A stretch of 64,000 nt of DNA from Membranipora membranacea (GCA_914767715.1 OU612066.1:8313001-8377000); one strand, 5' to 3'. Shown: positions 24,733 to 40,300, counted from the stretch's first letter. Program-made: numbers and translations. Notes: a model not told the origin generated them from the letters alone.

Positions 24733-27700
24733 ACGAAGAAACAATTTGTACCCATGTAATTTTACTCAGGAGAAATCTAGATGTATTAACTTTACAGTAG
24801 ACAATAGCTTATCATAATTTAAATCTAAAAATTGCAGTCGCCAGTGTAACAAAGCTTGAACTCAACGTTGGCTAGATCCCAACATTTGAAACAAAATATA
24901 CAATAGCTTGCAACTTAGATGAGGCCCAAATGGACTCCTACTGTGCAGCACTTCTGCTTCAAAAAATAAAAGCCATGTGAATTGAGGTTTCCCTCTATTA
25001 AATAGTGCAATACAGGTATTATGAAACATAGTTTTCCTTTGTTGCAATTCAATTCTGTGACCCTGAAATTGCTGAGCATCCAGTGCTATGGGTTGTTATG
25101 GTTTATTGTGCCACAGCTACCTGTTACCCGTATATTGGGTCATCAATTTCGAGTAAACAACAATTTATTGTGTTGTTGGTATTGGCTTACTTACTAAAAT
25201 TTTTCTGCGTTAGAATTAAAAAAAAAGATATGACACTTTTCTAATAATTTTTCTCCAATGCAATGATGTTGCAATTCAGGTAACACAAAGCAGTAATGAT
25301 TACATCAGCAGTATTATCAATATCTCAAACAAAGATGATACTTATTCCATGTGTTCTCAGTTCAAGTGCCAAGTCAGGTAAATATTGAACAAATTGTTGA
25401 AATTTTGTTTTCTGAGCAAATGTTGGAGATGTAAAAACAAGCACTATTGGTTGATGATGGTGTGCGAGATCCGATCAATTTGAGTTGAGCTATCAATTTG
25501 AGTTATGATTATGGGTTGTTTCTAGGCCAGTTACAGGCCTAATTCAAGAGCTTATTGGATCATAATTATTGTGCTGAAACCTGTCCACTTGCGGCCTTAT
25601 GTCTGCAGTTGATGGGTATCATTTTGGATTACTCTTATCATTGCTGTTTATAGGAGCCCAAATCATCATCTGAAGCCTAGCAAAGCCATCATTATGTCTT
25701 ATCAACTTTGACTAATTATACTTCCTGAACATTTTGAGACTCAAATTATAACAGTCCTTCTGTGCTCCCTGCTCCATGATCAAATATATTGTTAGCTAAT
25801 AAAAAGGCTTGTTAACATAACTGAGAGAAGATCGGATAGAGTAGCTGGCCTTCCGTGGAAGGTATTTTGCATTTTCTGGTGTCTAATCAAACGAGAATTT
25901 GTAATGTACCTAAAATTGTTTCAACTGGTGATTTGGGATAAACATTGCAATTCTGCCATACCAGGAAGGAATGCCCATAGTTTTCGCTCTTTGAATGAGT
26001 GAACTCTTGAACTGAAATTTCTCCTTGTTTGCTCATTATGGAAAAAATTTTGATGGATTACCAAGAACTAGTGAAAAACAACAAAAGCAAAGGGGTCATC
26101 AGGTACAAACCGGCTTATTCCCGCAGTTGCTATAAAGAATTTGGGTTTTGATTGGATAAAAATGAACAATGTCTGATTAATTTGTTTACCACCAGTTGGT
26201 AAATATCGGAAGTTAACTGACAGCCCTAAACATGAAAATAAACATTCTGTGTTATCGAATAGTTTAGTCATGATATGTGGTATTGTGAAGGACTGTTTCC
26301 TCATTTAGTATACTCAAGACAAGATAGAAAATTTTAGGTGGAGTGACAGTTTTTCCAAATACTGGTGATTTCAGCGAGGGTAATGCATTTGTGCTGAGGT
26401 GATAATGGGCTGCATAATATTCCATGGAATGTGGAATGGTAGATATATGTCACCATTGGACAGGATGTACCAAATGTACTCGAGCAGAATTTCCCTCCCT
26501 TTTTAGTGGTATGCTCTGAAATTTGGATTGACGCCTGATGATAAAAAAATTGAAAAGTTAATTCATTATGCCAGATTACGGGCCCAGTGCCAGATTTTTT
26601 TAGTGCATAATTGGTCTTATTAGAGCTCAATTATGGCAGCATAAAAAACAGCGTTTGATGTACCGTAGTAGACATATGACCTCATATTCTGAAATACTGG
26701 TAACTTTAGTATTGATTAATGCATAATCACGTCTATTGCACTTCGTTTCAGGCTCCAAACCGCCCGCACAAATCACTCCTAAGACAATAGCCTCAATGAC
26801 TTGAGCGTAAAAAATAGAATTATAAACTGAGCAGTAATTGAACGAATCAATAGAAGGAAAACAATGCGTTCCATGTAATACAAATATCCAGGGCCATAAT
26901 TTTCTGATGTGTTTGCATGTACTATGTCCTCATAGAACGAGTACTCCATTGGTGTTATTGTTCTTTTGAGCTAGGTTGTCAAGATTTAAGTAATCACTAT
27001 GGTATTGGCTTTTCAAAAGGTTTATTGCACTTAATAATCGTGTTTTTTTCGGGTCACCAAATATGTTGCATCGATTCAGTGAAACCATTAGCAGGAAGAC
27101 AACAACTGAAATCACTGCCAAATTTCTGTTTTCCAGAAGAGTTTAGATCAGAATTAATGGTTTTTGCTGCACACAGTTTGAAAAATATCGAGAGTATCCT
27201 TGAGTATTCTACTGTTACATTAAATTCAGCAGAGAGACCCCTTCCAGTGAAAATTCCAAAAACAACCAAAGTTAAGATACTTAGAATGACCATTAAACTG
27301 AGAGGAGTATACTGGAAGGCATCTTGAGAATTCCCTATGTTTGAAATTCTTATGTTTTTAAATTGAAGTACCCAGTATAAATTTATCAGCGAAATTTTCA
27401 CATTGACTGCAATTTTTCACAATCTGTTGATGAAGATCACGATTCTTTAACCGATCAATTATTTCAATTTACTGAATAAATCAAAACCCATCAGAATGCT
27501 GGTTGGTGTGTTTTTAAGAAAGATATCTTGGTCAAGCAAGCATCTATTTTAATAATGGTGACACTTAGATAATTCTATAACAAATTGAAACCTCAGGATG
27601 CAAAAAACATTATTCATTAAACCCTATCATAATGCACTGCTTTTCATGCTTGTACATAAATTTGGCATGGTCTTCCAAATCAATGGATTTGCACGTGAAG

Positions 27701-30700
27701 TAACTCCCTCCAACCGCTATTTAATTGGTCAGCTGAAGGAGCGCTAATATGGCAACCAATCAAATGCGAGCATAGATTCATAAACAAAATCCGTATTGAG
27801 TGGCAGTTTGTTATCTTAGAACTATGTGTGTACATAAATTGATTGGTTTGAATGAATGAAAGATACGAGGGTTGAAAGTGGTGTTGGATTGTCATTTTGT
27901 AGAAGTTGCTTGAACAAGGATAGCGTATCTGTGACAGCTCCCTGAATTACATTTTACAATTACTTCTATCTGAGAAGTACTCTGAGTGTAAAGGCTCACG
28001 CTGAGCAACTTGTGCATGCATAGCGTATTGGATACAGGATCTGTTGTGTGACCACAAACTGAATACCGCTAGCAGCAGATTTCCGGCTATTTCAGCACAA
28101 CCACAGGTATTTATTGCCACAATAGCAGCAAACATTTGAAAAATGATGACTTATCCTTACATGTGATTGGTCGAGCGCAGATAAATTGCTATCAGATTTG
28201 TAGATGTGCACATATTTACGGATGTGCAATAAGGTGAAGGGAAACAAATAGCTGCACACATTAAGAAATATGGATGACTAACTAAAAATGGGTTTTGTCT
28301 AGCGAAATGGGTAGTCAAATTAATCCAGATGATACATTAACTGCCATGCCTTGTGAATTTTGGACAGTCCTTCTACTTGAGAACAACATGCTGTAGCTTC
28401 TATCTATTTGATGCATTCTGGAAGCAGATTTATGTGATCAACACACAGTCCTGGTTGCCTACTAAGACGATGCACAATTTAGATGTTAGAAAATGAATTA
28501 AAAACAATATGTGCACATAAACGGCATCTTTACACATACTCTTAGGGTGAACCTGATGGTTTTGAAAATAAGTCAAGTTTTATTTGGAGTGGTTCCAAGT
28601 TAGCTTGTGTGATTGATTTTCTTCATTTTCACTCTATAGCATTGTACTGACTTTGTATGCTTTTCCTTTCATGTGGTTGGCTTAAGCAAATAAAAAGTAG
28701 AAAGCATTTGAAAAGAGCTCACTGTCCAGTGCAGGGTCATAGAGTCTATGCATAGGCAACTTCTCAAGTTAACTTGTACCCCAGCAAAAACCCTCCATAA
28801 AAGAATTTGTTTACACATTGACAATAAGATGAATTAATTCACTCAGTGCAATAAGCCACACTAACTCCAGAGTTTTCTTACTAGCCACGAAAACCAACTA
28901 ACTGGCAATCTAAATTAATGAACTAGCACTCAACCCTAAGAACGAAAAACAACCTTAGACATTTGAAAAAGCTAAAATCTAATTAGCAGTCGATCTCAAC
29001 AGGGTCACTCATCATAGCTACTTCACTTGAGACAAAAAATGAATAGCGGTAAATTTGTACTTTCAAAATTCCTTCTGAAAAATACATAAATCCTTGACTC
29101 TTTCAAGCTTTCACTGAATTGTAAGACCATTCCTCCCGCAAATAAAATTATGCCAAGTTCTCTGAAGGTTCGTAGTAAAATAGAGAAACTGCCAAATTGG
29201 CGAGTTGAGACGCACGTGATAGATTAGTGTCGGCTCTAAATTTTGAGTCATCAATTGGGGTGATTCCTCGTCCCATTTAGTATTGATGAGTCGGTTCGAC
29301 ACACCTAATCTGTCTTTTACATTTAGGCCCACTAATTATCCTTGGCACCCATTTTTGTATTGACAAATTTCCTCTGACGGGATTAACTTTAAAGAAACTT
29401 AGTTCAAAATCATTTACCTGTTGTTTATAAGAAATGCCACGGGCTAATTATAACTCTCATGTTTGGAGGTGCTAATTGTATTAACTGCTCTGGCTGACAT
29501 ACCCTTATCTCCACATACTCATAATTTTGAAGTATTATCTCTGATAAGCTGGCTCCCTGGGAAGCTTTCATAACTTCGCCTACAATTGATTCCAGTTCGG
29601 CACGCTGCTGGATGGATATTACTACTCCTCCGCAGCCGAATTTTCATGCTGAGTTTGCTATGCAAAAATGTAATTCTTCCCCTTGTGTTTTAACAGCTTA
29701 CTTAACAATTACTCAAATAAGAATTAAGCTGTCAGAATTTCGGCTTGAAAGAGTTTTTAATACAAGCCAACTCGCTATGAGTTCACTTAAATGTCAGATA
29801 TGGGCCCGAATCTAGACTTGAAACATTGCAGAACGGCTGCCAATTTGAAGCATAACACCTTGCAAACAAGAAGATAAATAACACATCACCGACCATGAAG
29901 CATAAACATCAACAACGAAAATATCTTTTCTTTTTTTCCAGTGAACTTAACATTTTTGGCTTGTTTACAAATATGTGCTTCCTGTCAATATGGAAGTTTG
30001 TTCCGCTCTATGTTATGCAATGAATCATAAAAACTGCGAGTAGATATTCTGAATTGATTTACCTGCCAAGCATTTTTTTATTGAAAGCAGGCATGTATTA
30101 ATAAGGTCAGCTTCGGGGGTGTACTCGCATCTAACGGAATTTTAACTAAGACTTTGTTTTAGTAATATTCTAAGTAAAAATATCTGAGAAAAATATGACA
30201 ACACTGAATTTCAAAGCAATTGTCACATTTTTTTGCTTGAATGGCAGAGATGTTGATCAGTATTATGATGACATTACACTGTGTCATCTGAAGATTTTAT
30301 GTTAATGATGGTGCCCGTTTTTGCTTTCAGTTTGACACCATTAGTTCTTTGATTTGGTTTGACGCTAGGATGTTTGTAGCTGACACTTTTTGGCCCAAAC
30401 TAAGGTGGTGTGGTGCAGAATTTGAATTGAGTGGTTTTACGCATTAACAATCCTAGTCCTTAGAAAAGCCGCAGTTTTGGTTTGTTGGATTTCTTTGCAG
30501 GCATAATGGCTGGTTACATGCCAGCATAGGTGGTTAAATGGGGCGCTCTAAAAAGTACAATGGTTGCCAGAATGATCACTGAAGTGTTCATCTTTGGTTG
30601 ACCAAATTTATGTAAAAATTTACTTGCATACCTAAATGGAATGTTTGGTGACAAATGAGTGCAGAGTGCTTGAAGAACAGAAAGAAAATTTAAATACACC

Positions 30701-31389
30701 TAGCTGAACTTCATAATAATCATCAAAATGTTTATAGCTAAAATCATCAAATATGCAATTTACGAAATTTGAATTAAAACACACAAATCCAAAAGTATGT
30801 CTTGTTATGATCTGGAGATGATTGGTGTTGACCGTGAGCCTATTGTTTGATGATGTTGTATGATTAAACACCCATGCGTTTTGCACTAACTACAACCTCA
30901 TCATCCTCACAAGCTACAAATTCTATGTTACTGTCAGAGAGTGTATGTTATGACAGAGGCAACTCAATGGATGCCCAATAATCCCTGGCATTAAACAATC
31001 ATTTATAGGTCAACTTGAGTGCACAATAATATCAGCAATCCAATCATGTGTCTTCGCTGGTCGGTGCAGAGTGTTTATAAGCCTTGAGATTTGTATGATG
31101 AGTACATAAACTTGTGAGACATCTGAGTGATTGCATCTAAACTGTCTTGTACACCAGCTGAAAACTTTTAAACAATAGACTCTAGCTGGGACTGTTCGAA
31201 GATAAGATCAGTAAACACACTGGACACACACTACTTCATACAATTATACTGTATAATCATTGTAGACAGCCTGTGTGGATCTTCACAACTTCATTTCACC
31301 CCACAGAGACAGAAGGTTCTGCTGCAGTGTAACTTGCTCTGGAATATAGCAACTTTGTATGATTTTGGAATAACATTACAAGAGAAAAA

Positions 31390-34300
31390 ATGTTCGTCAC
31401 ATCTGTACTAGTTTTCATCACAATCATTCTTCTCTACCTCATTGCCAGGTTAGTATTTGGAACTACTTCTTCTGAAGTATCTATTAAATCGGCCCTTGGA
31501 GTAATAGCATGAACTGTGTCAAACAGTCAAGTTGTCAATTTACTCCAAAATTGTCTATTTAATCAAAGTGCTAACCCTGGCAATACCACCAATAAGAGTG
31601 ATTGATGTTGATAGTCTCCAACTTTTATGTAACACCAGTTAAATCCTATGTTCTTCAGCTAAACCAGTAATTCCGATAAGGACAAGTTTTATAGCCCTGT
31701 TAACAGTTTTATTGTGCCAGGGTCGGTTGGTTAGTACCCTAGGACCGGAGTGAATTTTTTGGTATAGACGTCTTGCGGTGTACCATTATATTTTTTCCTC
31801 ACGACACACTGAGCACTAAAACCTTTAATATCTATCTAGAGTCTTCATTGCAACTGCTATAATTACGTAAAGGTTGTTTATTTTTCCTTAACCCATGCCT
31901 GATTATTAAGTTATGTCAGTAATTTGGATTTAGTTGGGACTAGCCTCAGTGAATTATTTATCACCGAGTCTAAAAAGTTTCAGGATAGCGAGACCTCCAC
32001 TAGTGTCTTGTAATCCCTGAGTAGGCTTTAGGATCTCAGTGTATTATCTGATTATTCTTGAGTCATGAGTGTTTATATGATGGGCAGTTAGGTTTTTCTG
32101 TACTACATCAATGCCGGGACATCTTGGAGCCGGCTTCTTTCATTCAGTGCATTCATCATTAGACACTAGATCCTATTTATTTGCTGCTCAAGGAAATAAT
32201 AAGAGAAAAAAACCTTGGCTTCTATCACCGTTAGCGGCAGCCCAGGCCCTTGCGAGTCAGATAATTGGTGCAGTCCGCAGAAGCGGAAGATAGCTGTATG
32301 CATCATTTATTTTATGGCGCCGAGATTCAACTTGAGCATGTCATCAAAGACATCATGTTGTCTGTAATTGATTTTTTACTTTTAGTCTTTTATAATTTTA
32401 TTGTTATTGTGATTACAGATCAAGGCAACGAAAGCACAATCTGTTTAATGAACTTGGAATACCTGGACCCAAGCCTAATTTGGTGTTTGGTAATCTGCAC
32501 TCTATCGCTGGAAAGGTAAATGTAACATCTTAAATTACACATCCATTGGGCAGGCAAATTGCTTCCAGCTCTTTTCTTGGTCAGGTAATTAATTGCAGTG
32601 ATTTAATTGCCGATTAAATAATTTCTTTGGCAAAAGTTAATTGGTGAAGTGAAGAGCTGGCCCTCAAAGCAACCGGCAATCATGACATGATATGTTTAAA
32701 GTGGTAAATTTAGAAATTGCCAATATTTAGCTACCAAATATAATTCAAAACTCTGTAAATTAACAATCTTGACATGATATTGGTAATGGCAAATAATTCC
32801 CTTTCAATAATTGGTTTAGAATTGGTAAATATAGAAGCATTGTTGAACCGATAGGCAAATTTGCTGCCATAGAAATCTGTTTCAGTCATGCTGGAAAAGC
32901 AATTAGACTCAATTACCCTTGTTATTTTTAGCAACATCGATGTTCCCTCCTAAACAGCTTGGGTGAAAACCCTCTTTGTTGGCATATTTTGTGGTTAGAT
33001 ATTGTAATAAGAACGTAGTTATGCAATGCCCACCGTGCAGTGTAGTAATTAATATACCATCGATGATCTAACCTTCCACTGAATTATATTCCCGCTGTGA
33101 CATTATAAACAAACCTCATTTCTCTTTCTCACACATTGTTTTCGGTATTCAAAGCTGTGAGAATGTGAAGGTTACTCAGTTTTTAATCTGTTTTGCAGTC
33201 CTTATGGATGCTCCCTGGATGTATTTGCACCATTCATATGGTCACCTTGCTCTGTCTTTTTTTTTCAGAAATTTGTTGATCAACTCACAGAATGGACAAA
33301 GACGTATGGTAAATTATACGGGTAAGTCAGAGTTGTATAGAATTGAATGTGTAAGATGGCTGGTCAATGAGAGGGCAATACTTTCACTCCCCAAAGTCAT
33401 CAAAGTGCAAATTCACATTGATGGACAAGCTGTATAGATGCCTCATGACAGCACTAATTTGCTAACAGCTTGACAGACCACAACAGTTTTTGACATACAA
33501 ATGTGCACCACAGGAATGCTAGTTAGTAGTGACCAGTACCAGTCAGTTTTTTGGCTGTCCTCCTCCTTGCCAAGTTGGTGCCACTCCGTTTGTACTAAAC
33601 ACTGCCTGTCAAAATCATAGGGGTGTGGAGTACTCATTTCTTCAGGATTGTTCAGTTTACAATAGATTTGTACCAGTTTGTTTAGTGCGTCACCATAGTC
33701 TATTATTCATTACATCTTATGACCCCCTCATTCAGATCCCATCTATGTCTTTTGGCTGTGGAAGGGTCTTTATCAAAATTATATTGAAGTGATGGCAAAT
33801 GATTGCACTTTCCTTTGAAGTTCACTCTGAGTGGATTTGCAATTGACAATCATGTTATTTTCCACAAAATATCCACTATTTTGTTTTGTACAACAAAGTT
33901 GCTGGAATGGCTAGCTAGGTGCTTATCAATGTGTTTTGGTGCAACGTTCTTGAACCTCTCAATGCACCTGGTCCTGTAAACACATAATAGGTGCCGCCTT
34001 TGCAGCTTTGAAAATTTATGTAATAGATGCGTTACCTTTGGTGGTACATTTTGCACGGAGGGAACCAACATTAGAACCGCTTAAAAAGGGTCAGTGGTTT
34101 GATATAAAGTTTTTTTATACTGCCATCACCACCCATTTAAACAAAATATCTAGTTCACCATCAGTTGAAATGTCGCAGTTTGGGTGTCTTTCAAAAAAGG
34201 GCTGATTGGAGATTACAATAATGCAACTTTTACTTTTCAAATGATTTGACTGTGGCGCCAATCGATGTATAAATTACTCGTTGATGGCTGTCCTGTCTTC

Positions 34301-37300
34301 CAGCTATCAAATGATTATAAGATTATGCATGTAAATTTTATCAGATCAATTTTATATTTTGATGCACTACCTAATGGAATATCTAATGTTTTCGGTACAG
34401 GTGATTATGATAAATGAGTGAATGAATACCATGGTTTTCTTGTTGCAGGTACTATGAAGGGTCATCACCTGTTGTAGTTACTTCGGACCCAGACATTCTC
34501 AAAGAAGTGTTTATCAAGCAGTTCAACAACTTCTATGGTCGCAGAGTGAGTAATTTTTGGTAACTTTTTATCTGTCAGCGGTCCCCATTTATAATCCTGA
34601 TGGGCTATTTGACACCTCCACTCGCAGGCAGTCACCCAACACCAGACTAATTACTCAGTCTGTAGTCAATCACCAAATTCCCTTCTGGTCGGATTGATGG
34701 TCAGTTTTTACAGCGATCATATCTTTATCCTACTAAGGAGCAGCAAAGAATGTTGTTTTGCACATTCTGGTTTGGATTGTAGTGATATGTTGTGGTCAAG
34801 TCATTCATTGCTTCTGTCAAATATGCCTCTTTCGGTACCTGGTGGTCTGAGACTTGTGGTCCCATCATGGGCCTTTCATGGTTACTGACAAACATGAACC
34901 CATGTTAATATGCATAATTGGTGGTGTAATTTTGCAAATATGAACAAACAAGTGGCAGAGCGGTCATGAGTGTGGTTTTCATGTCAGCAATCCAGGCTTC
35001 TCACGTATCTAGTCAGCTTTGCTGACTGATCTCTCTAGTCTTGTGTTCGCAACTAGCCGAAATGTAAGATTGGTATTTGCTACTGCACATACTTGATACA
35101 CATGTCAAAACACCAGGACTTTAATTTCGCAAACGGACTGAATATTCAGAAATAATTGATTCCGTATTTTGTCCTTGTAATAGTCCCTATGAAGCATCTT
35201 GCCTGAGGGGGCATTGAATTAAATACAAGGGCCTCGAGCATCCTGCAGTTGGATTAACTGTGCCTCTAGGTCCAATGTTTTGTTATTGTTGACCACATTG
35301 TTCAGTGCACTCGATGTTTGCTGTTGCACTTACCTTTTTACTTCTAAATCAAATAATACTCTGAAGCTTTCACACTCAAGTTCATGCGGTGCAGGTTTTG
35401 TGTAAATTATATTCCACGATTTACTGCACTAGGATTGTCAAACACACCGGATTGCGGATAGAATATCATAATTTTGAGGCTCGCTATTAAATATATTTAT
35501 TAATAATGTATTTATGCTATAAAGCTCAGTGCCATCAAATATTTGTTCATCGGAAAAGGTTGAAATTGGGTATGAATGTAGCTAGAGATGTCACTCAGTT
35601 TCTCAGGACAACTGAAAATCAACTTTTTCAGCACTGTTTTGATCTTCTCAAATCAGAGTTTCTTGTGGCTTTCTATAGCCATAAGTAATTACAGCTGACC
35701 ACTAATTTGAGTGCGGAGATCCAGTTCAACGTGTGCTAGCCTAATTTTCAAAATCAAAAGCTCAAAGTTCAGATCTAGATTTCAGCAATTTTGTTTGCTT
35801 GTTTGTTCCTTGATATCAAGAGAGATTCTGTTGACGTCGGTAGTCTGATATCATATTCAAATTCCTTATTGGTTGTCTGCCAGGCTATTGTCACATGAAC
35901 TGCCAAAAAGAGCAATTAAATGATTACAACCAATTCCAAACTCATTATCTTGCTGACAAGACATCATCTAATGGCAATTTTCCAATATTTGGTGTAATTT
36001 TGATAAGATTAGTGTTTTGCATGAGTACCATACTGAAAACGGTTTCTGTCTAAACAGAAACACAGACATTACAGCTTGATAATAAATATCATTTCTAATT
36101 TTCTTGTAGTTACTGCCAGTGCAACCAGAACCAGACACCGGTGCAGATAGAGATGTCCACATACTGTTCTCTCGCGGACATAGATGGAAACGTCTCCGAA
36201 CGACAATCAGCCCCAGTTTCAGCAAAGCTAAAATTAAACAGGTTTGTGTGTAGGCAATTACCAAGTGGTACCATATTAATTTAATTTCTATGATGATTAA
36301 AAGTCAGGGGAAGGTATGTTGATTGGATGGCTTTCTGTGAAACATGAACCTATTTCTACTTCCTGACTGCCTACTTACGGAATTCTTGCAATGATTGTAC
36401 AATTTGATTAGAAAGGAGGGGGACTTCAGGAATCCAGTGAGTAATACGCCGACGAAAGTGACAAATTGAGGCCTCTCTAACATGATACGGTCTAGGCACA
36501 AGTGTTTGGGTTGTTGCCAGCAAACCACAGCGCAGTTCTACTGTCTAGCAAGTACACCGCTAAGTGGGGACAGCTGATAGGGCTCATCCAAGGCTCTCCT
36601 CAGTGCTTCTCTGCTGGCAAATCCAAAACACTTGAGTTCAGCCACGAAAGGTTACATAATATCCTGGGGTTGAGCACTTACTGGTATGGTTGCTTAGCAA
36701 TGGCATTCCTTAGGCTTGCAAGTGCATACACCTTAAAAAGTCCAAAGAAAACATATTACCAGCTCTTTCCTTAAAAATGATCTTATATCTCACCGGTTTA
36801 TTTTATAGATGCTGCCTCTCATAAAGTGCTGCATAGATGAAACAATGAGCATCCTAGAAAAGAAATCAAGTGACGGAGAGGCTTTTGATATTCACAGGTA
36901 AAGCCCACTACGCCAACTTTGACCCTAATGCACCCTCTGTTTTGGTCAACAATCAAATCATAGCATCAAATTGAAATTTTGGTGAAACGTTATGCAAAAA
37001 TGATCAGGGTGTAACTTCCAGAAAACTAGAAACTAATACTGCTTCTGATTGACAACTACCAGCTCTGGGTTAATCACAAAAGATGTCCCATGTGCTAATT
37101 GTACTACAAAGTTCTCATGTGATGAAATGATCCCGCTAATTGTTTATCCTACAAGGTAACCAGATATACACAGTGCGACGGAACTGCACTGAATGACTGG
37201 GTGTAAATGAAACAGTCTTCGGCAGCAGATGCCAGTTGTCTTGCTCTTTGGAATTAGCGGACCAATAAAATTCTCTTAAATATCAGTCACTACCCCATAT

Positions 37301-40300
37301 ACGCAGAATAAAATTATTTTATACAAGGCAATGGCAATCTTGTGTCGGCAGCATCAAACAGTACTAATTAGTAGTTTTATTTATAATTTGACTGAAGAGT
37401 GGCGTCTTGAGACGTACTCTATATGCCCCTCCTGTCTGTTATTATGGGATAGGTTTAATGGGAGAGCCATTGTGAAAACGTATGCTCGATTTAGGCGGAT
37501 ACACATTTTGTTTCATTCATAGTTTTGCTGTTATGCGGCTGTTCAACCTGAGATGATCTCTTTTCTGTGTATGTATTTGCCCATTGTTTATACATGCCGA
37601 ATTTAACAAAATATATTGAATATGTTTCAGAGTCCTTCAAGGTCTAACCATTGATGTGATTGGAACTTGTGCTTTCGGTATCGAGCCAAACTTTCAGAAA
37701 AGCAGAGACACAGACCCATTCATCAGCAGATGTCAAAGATTGTTCACAGATTTTGCCAAAAGACCATTCATCGTTATTCTTGGAGGTGAGGTTTAAATAT
37801 TTCCTATTTCCCCTAGCTTTTGCTCCGATCACCTGAATCATTGCACTGTACGAAGAAGAATGTATTTACCTGTAATTGTTTACCATTAAATTTGTAGTGC
37901 CATAGCTGGATTACTTTGATTGCCCAATACTCTTATATAAACTGTTACATGGCTGTTATTTCCTTCACAGCATGGTATCATGCATTTGTTATGTTTAAAC
38001 ATTTTCACTGGAGTTATCTAATCTTTGTAGCAATCTTCCCAGAGCTGTCTAGATTCTGGTGGAAGCTTTGTAAATTTGTCTCTGCTCACACATACGATGA
38101 TATGGACTGGCTGTTCACTAACCTAGGCGCTGTCATCGATGAAAGGAAAACAAGGACATATGCAACTAAATCAAGTGAAAGTGACAAATATTCCGAGGCC
38201 AAGTCAAGTAGGCCGATGGACTTATTACAGATACTGCTTGACGCTGAAGTGGGCAGTGGCTCATCGCGTGGCAATGCAGTGTCACATTTGACTATGCAAG
38301 AATCTGAAGAGGATGTAAATAGTAATTATGAAGTTGACAGTACCTTCTCTCCGGAGATAACTAATAAATCTACAGTTACCTACCTCAAATCCAAACTGGA
38401 TCAAGTATTCCATCAACAACAGGCAGTTGAAGATATAGGTCATCAGACCCCAGAAGGAAAGTGGCCATGCCCTAGTGGAGCACCATGTGAAGCTCCCAAG
38501 TCTAAACTGTCACTTGATGTAAGTAAAAGCAGAATGTATCAACGAGTAAAGAGGCTACTTCTTTTACCTACATATTTGACTAAATCTTTTCTGTTGAATT
38601 CATTAAACACATCATTCTTCAGAAGTTAAATTGTTGTTATGAATGTCTGTAAATTCTAACAATGTTTATCTTCCTTATTTTCACAGGAAGTGAAAGCTTC
38701 AAGTGTGGTGTTTTTAATAGCCGGATATGAAACCCTAAGTAATCTACTGGCTTATGTAGTATATGAACTTGCAGTGAATCCAGACTGTCAAAGAAAACTG
38801 CAAGAAGAGCTTGATTCAATCTTTCAAGACGAGGTGGGTTTTCTGTTTCAAGATATTCACACCCAACATTCTAAGGCTTGAATAGGAGTGCGACTGTTCC
38901 GGAACTGATACTATATCAGTTAATTTGCACTGATTCCGACGAATATTTTTGATCGCACAACATTCTCAAATATATCATGTGAAAAGCTTGATTCTGTATT
39001 CAAATACCAAAAATTTGTGTTGTGCACTTGGGTAGTTTAGCTGAAAATGCCATTCAAGATGCACTCAAGACCAGAGTGATGCATGGACAAGCCTTGATTG
39101 CAGTATTTCAATAATAACATTCCTTCCTTTGATATTTGATAATTATAGAATGATAATTGGTATTAATAAGTTAAGCCCAGTAATATCCTCTGTTAAAACA
39201 ATCAGAGTGGTTTTCAGCTTTCTCGTGTGAGCCCAGCCTCAAACCAGACCTTTCCCCAAAAATTGGAGTGCTACCCACTGGAGAAATAGTTTCGGGTGTA
39301 CAAACAAAAGAATCGTTGCTATGTTGTGGTGTTGAATCTTCAGTTATTTGATCCATGGACATCTGTATTGACCACTGTCAACAAGTAATGATTTTCTTTC
39401 TTACTGGATATTATTGTGGTCTCTTTTTAGTGTGAGTTGTGTTACGATAAGCTGTCCAGTCTGAAGTATCTCGAGATGATCATCAGTGAAACACTGAGGA
39501 AATACCCTATTGCATCAATGTAAGTGCATTCAGTTGGGTGGAATATATTCTGACTTGCGTCACTATCCATTGAAGAAAGTTTCGGTGCTCGTTGTTTTCC
39601 CATGCCCCGCCCTGTGATTCGAGGTTTTGATACAGTGTGAATGACGGATATGGGTTCTCATGCCATTTGTAATTATTTAGTTAAAAAATGCATTTTTTTT
39701 ACAACCAGTCACTTAAGTTTTGTCAATAGACCAGGTTAATTGACCATTAATAGCTTTTGAACTATTGATCCATTAATATGATAACTTTGTTTTACAGATT
39801 GGCTGGTAGATTATGTATGAATACCACAGAAGTAAAGGGTATCACCATCCCACAGGGTACGACAGTACAACCAGATGTATGGAGCCTACACTATGACCCA
39901 GAGTACTGGGGAGCAGATCCACAACAGTTTGATCCTGACAGGTTAGTTTCCACTTCCTCCAAGCTAGCTTACATCACATGCCAGTCAAAGGAAAATCAAA
40001 GCAATTGTATTTTTATTTTGGCCATTATCCTTGAATAATGTGAAGTGTTATAGTGTTATAAATAAATTTATGTTTTGTGATGATTTGGTAAATATCAATG
40101 AACCTGTCTACAACCTGCCAAGCGTCAGTCGACTTATGCTAATTTGATAGCCTGACCAGAAATTGCTCAACTGAGTGAAAAAGATAAGTTTTGTATAAAA
40201 GAAAATGAGAGTGCAGGAATGAATTTACTCTCGATTTTATGGAAATTAAGATTAAGTACTTAAACTGGTGCATTAAACTGAAATTAACATAACTCGTCAA

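Larger units (their letters stand above)
20403..31389. other. Long spacer without a confident gene
   Basis: About 11 kb, AT-rich, between the TTC31-like gene and the cytochrome P450. Its left part must include the 3' UTR of the TTC31-like gene, and its last hundreds of bases the P450 promoter and 5' UTR. Open stretches of 60-136 codons occur but show no codon bias, splice context or recognisable domain. The weak candidates (20823-20922, 22699-23224, hairpin 24701-24732) are listed separately. No tRNA-like B box or terminal repeats were seen by eye. Confidence 0.5.

Noticed and set aside
26917-27401. Open frames of 136 (plus) and 115 (minus) codons over the same bases
   Set aside because: Both strands are open in AT-rich DNA, neither shows a known domain, and the two cannot both be real. 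Treated as chance.
37916-38030. Upstream extension of the long P450 exon frame
   Set aside because: It is intron: the acceptor ctttgtag at 38023-38030 joins in phase with the exon ending at 37785, and the extension has no P450 similarity.
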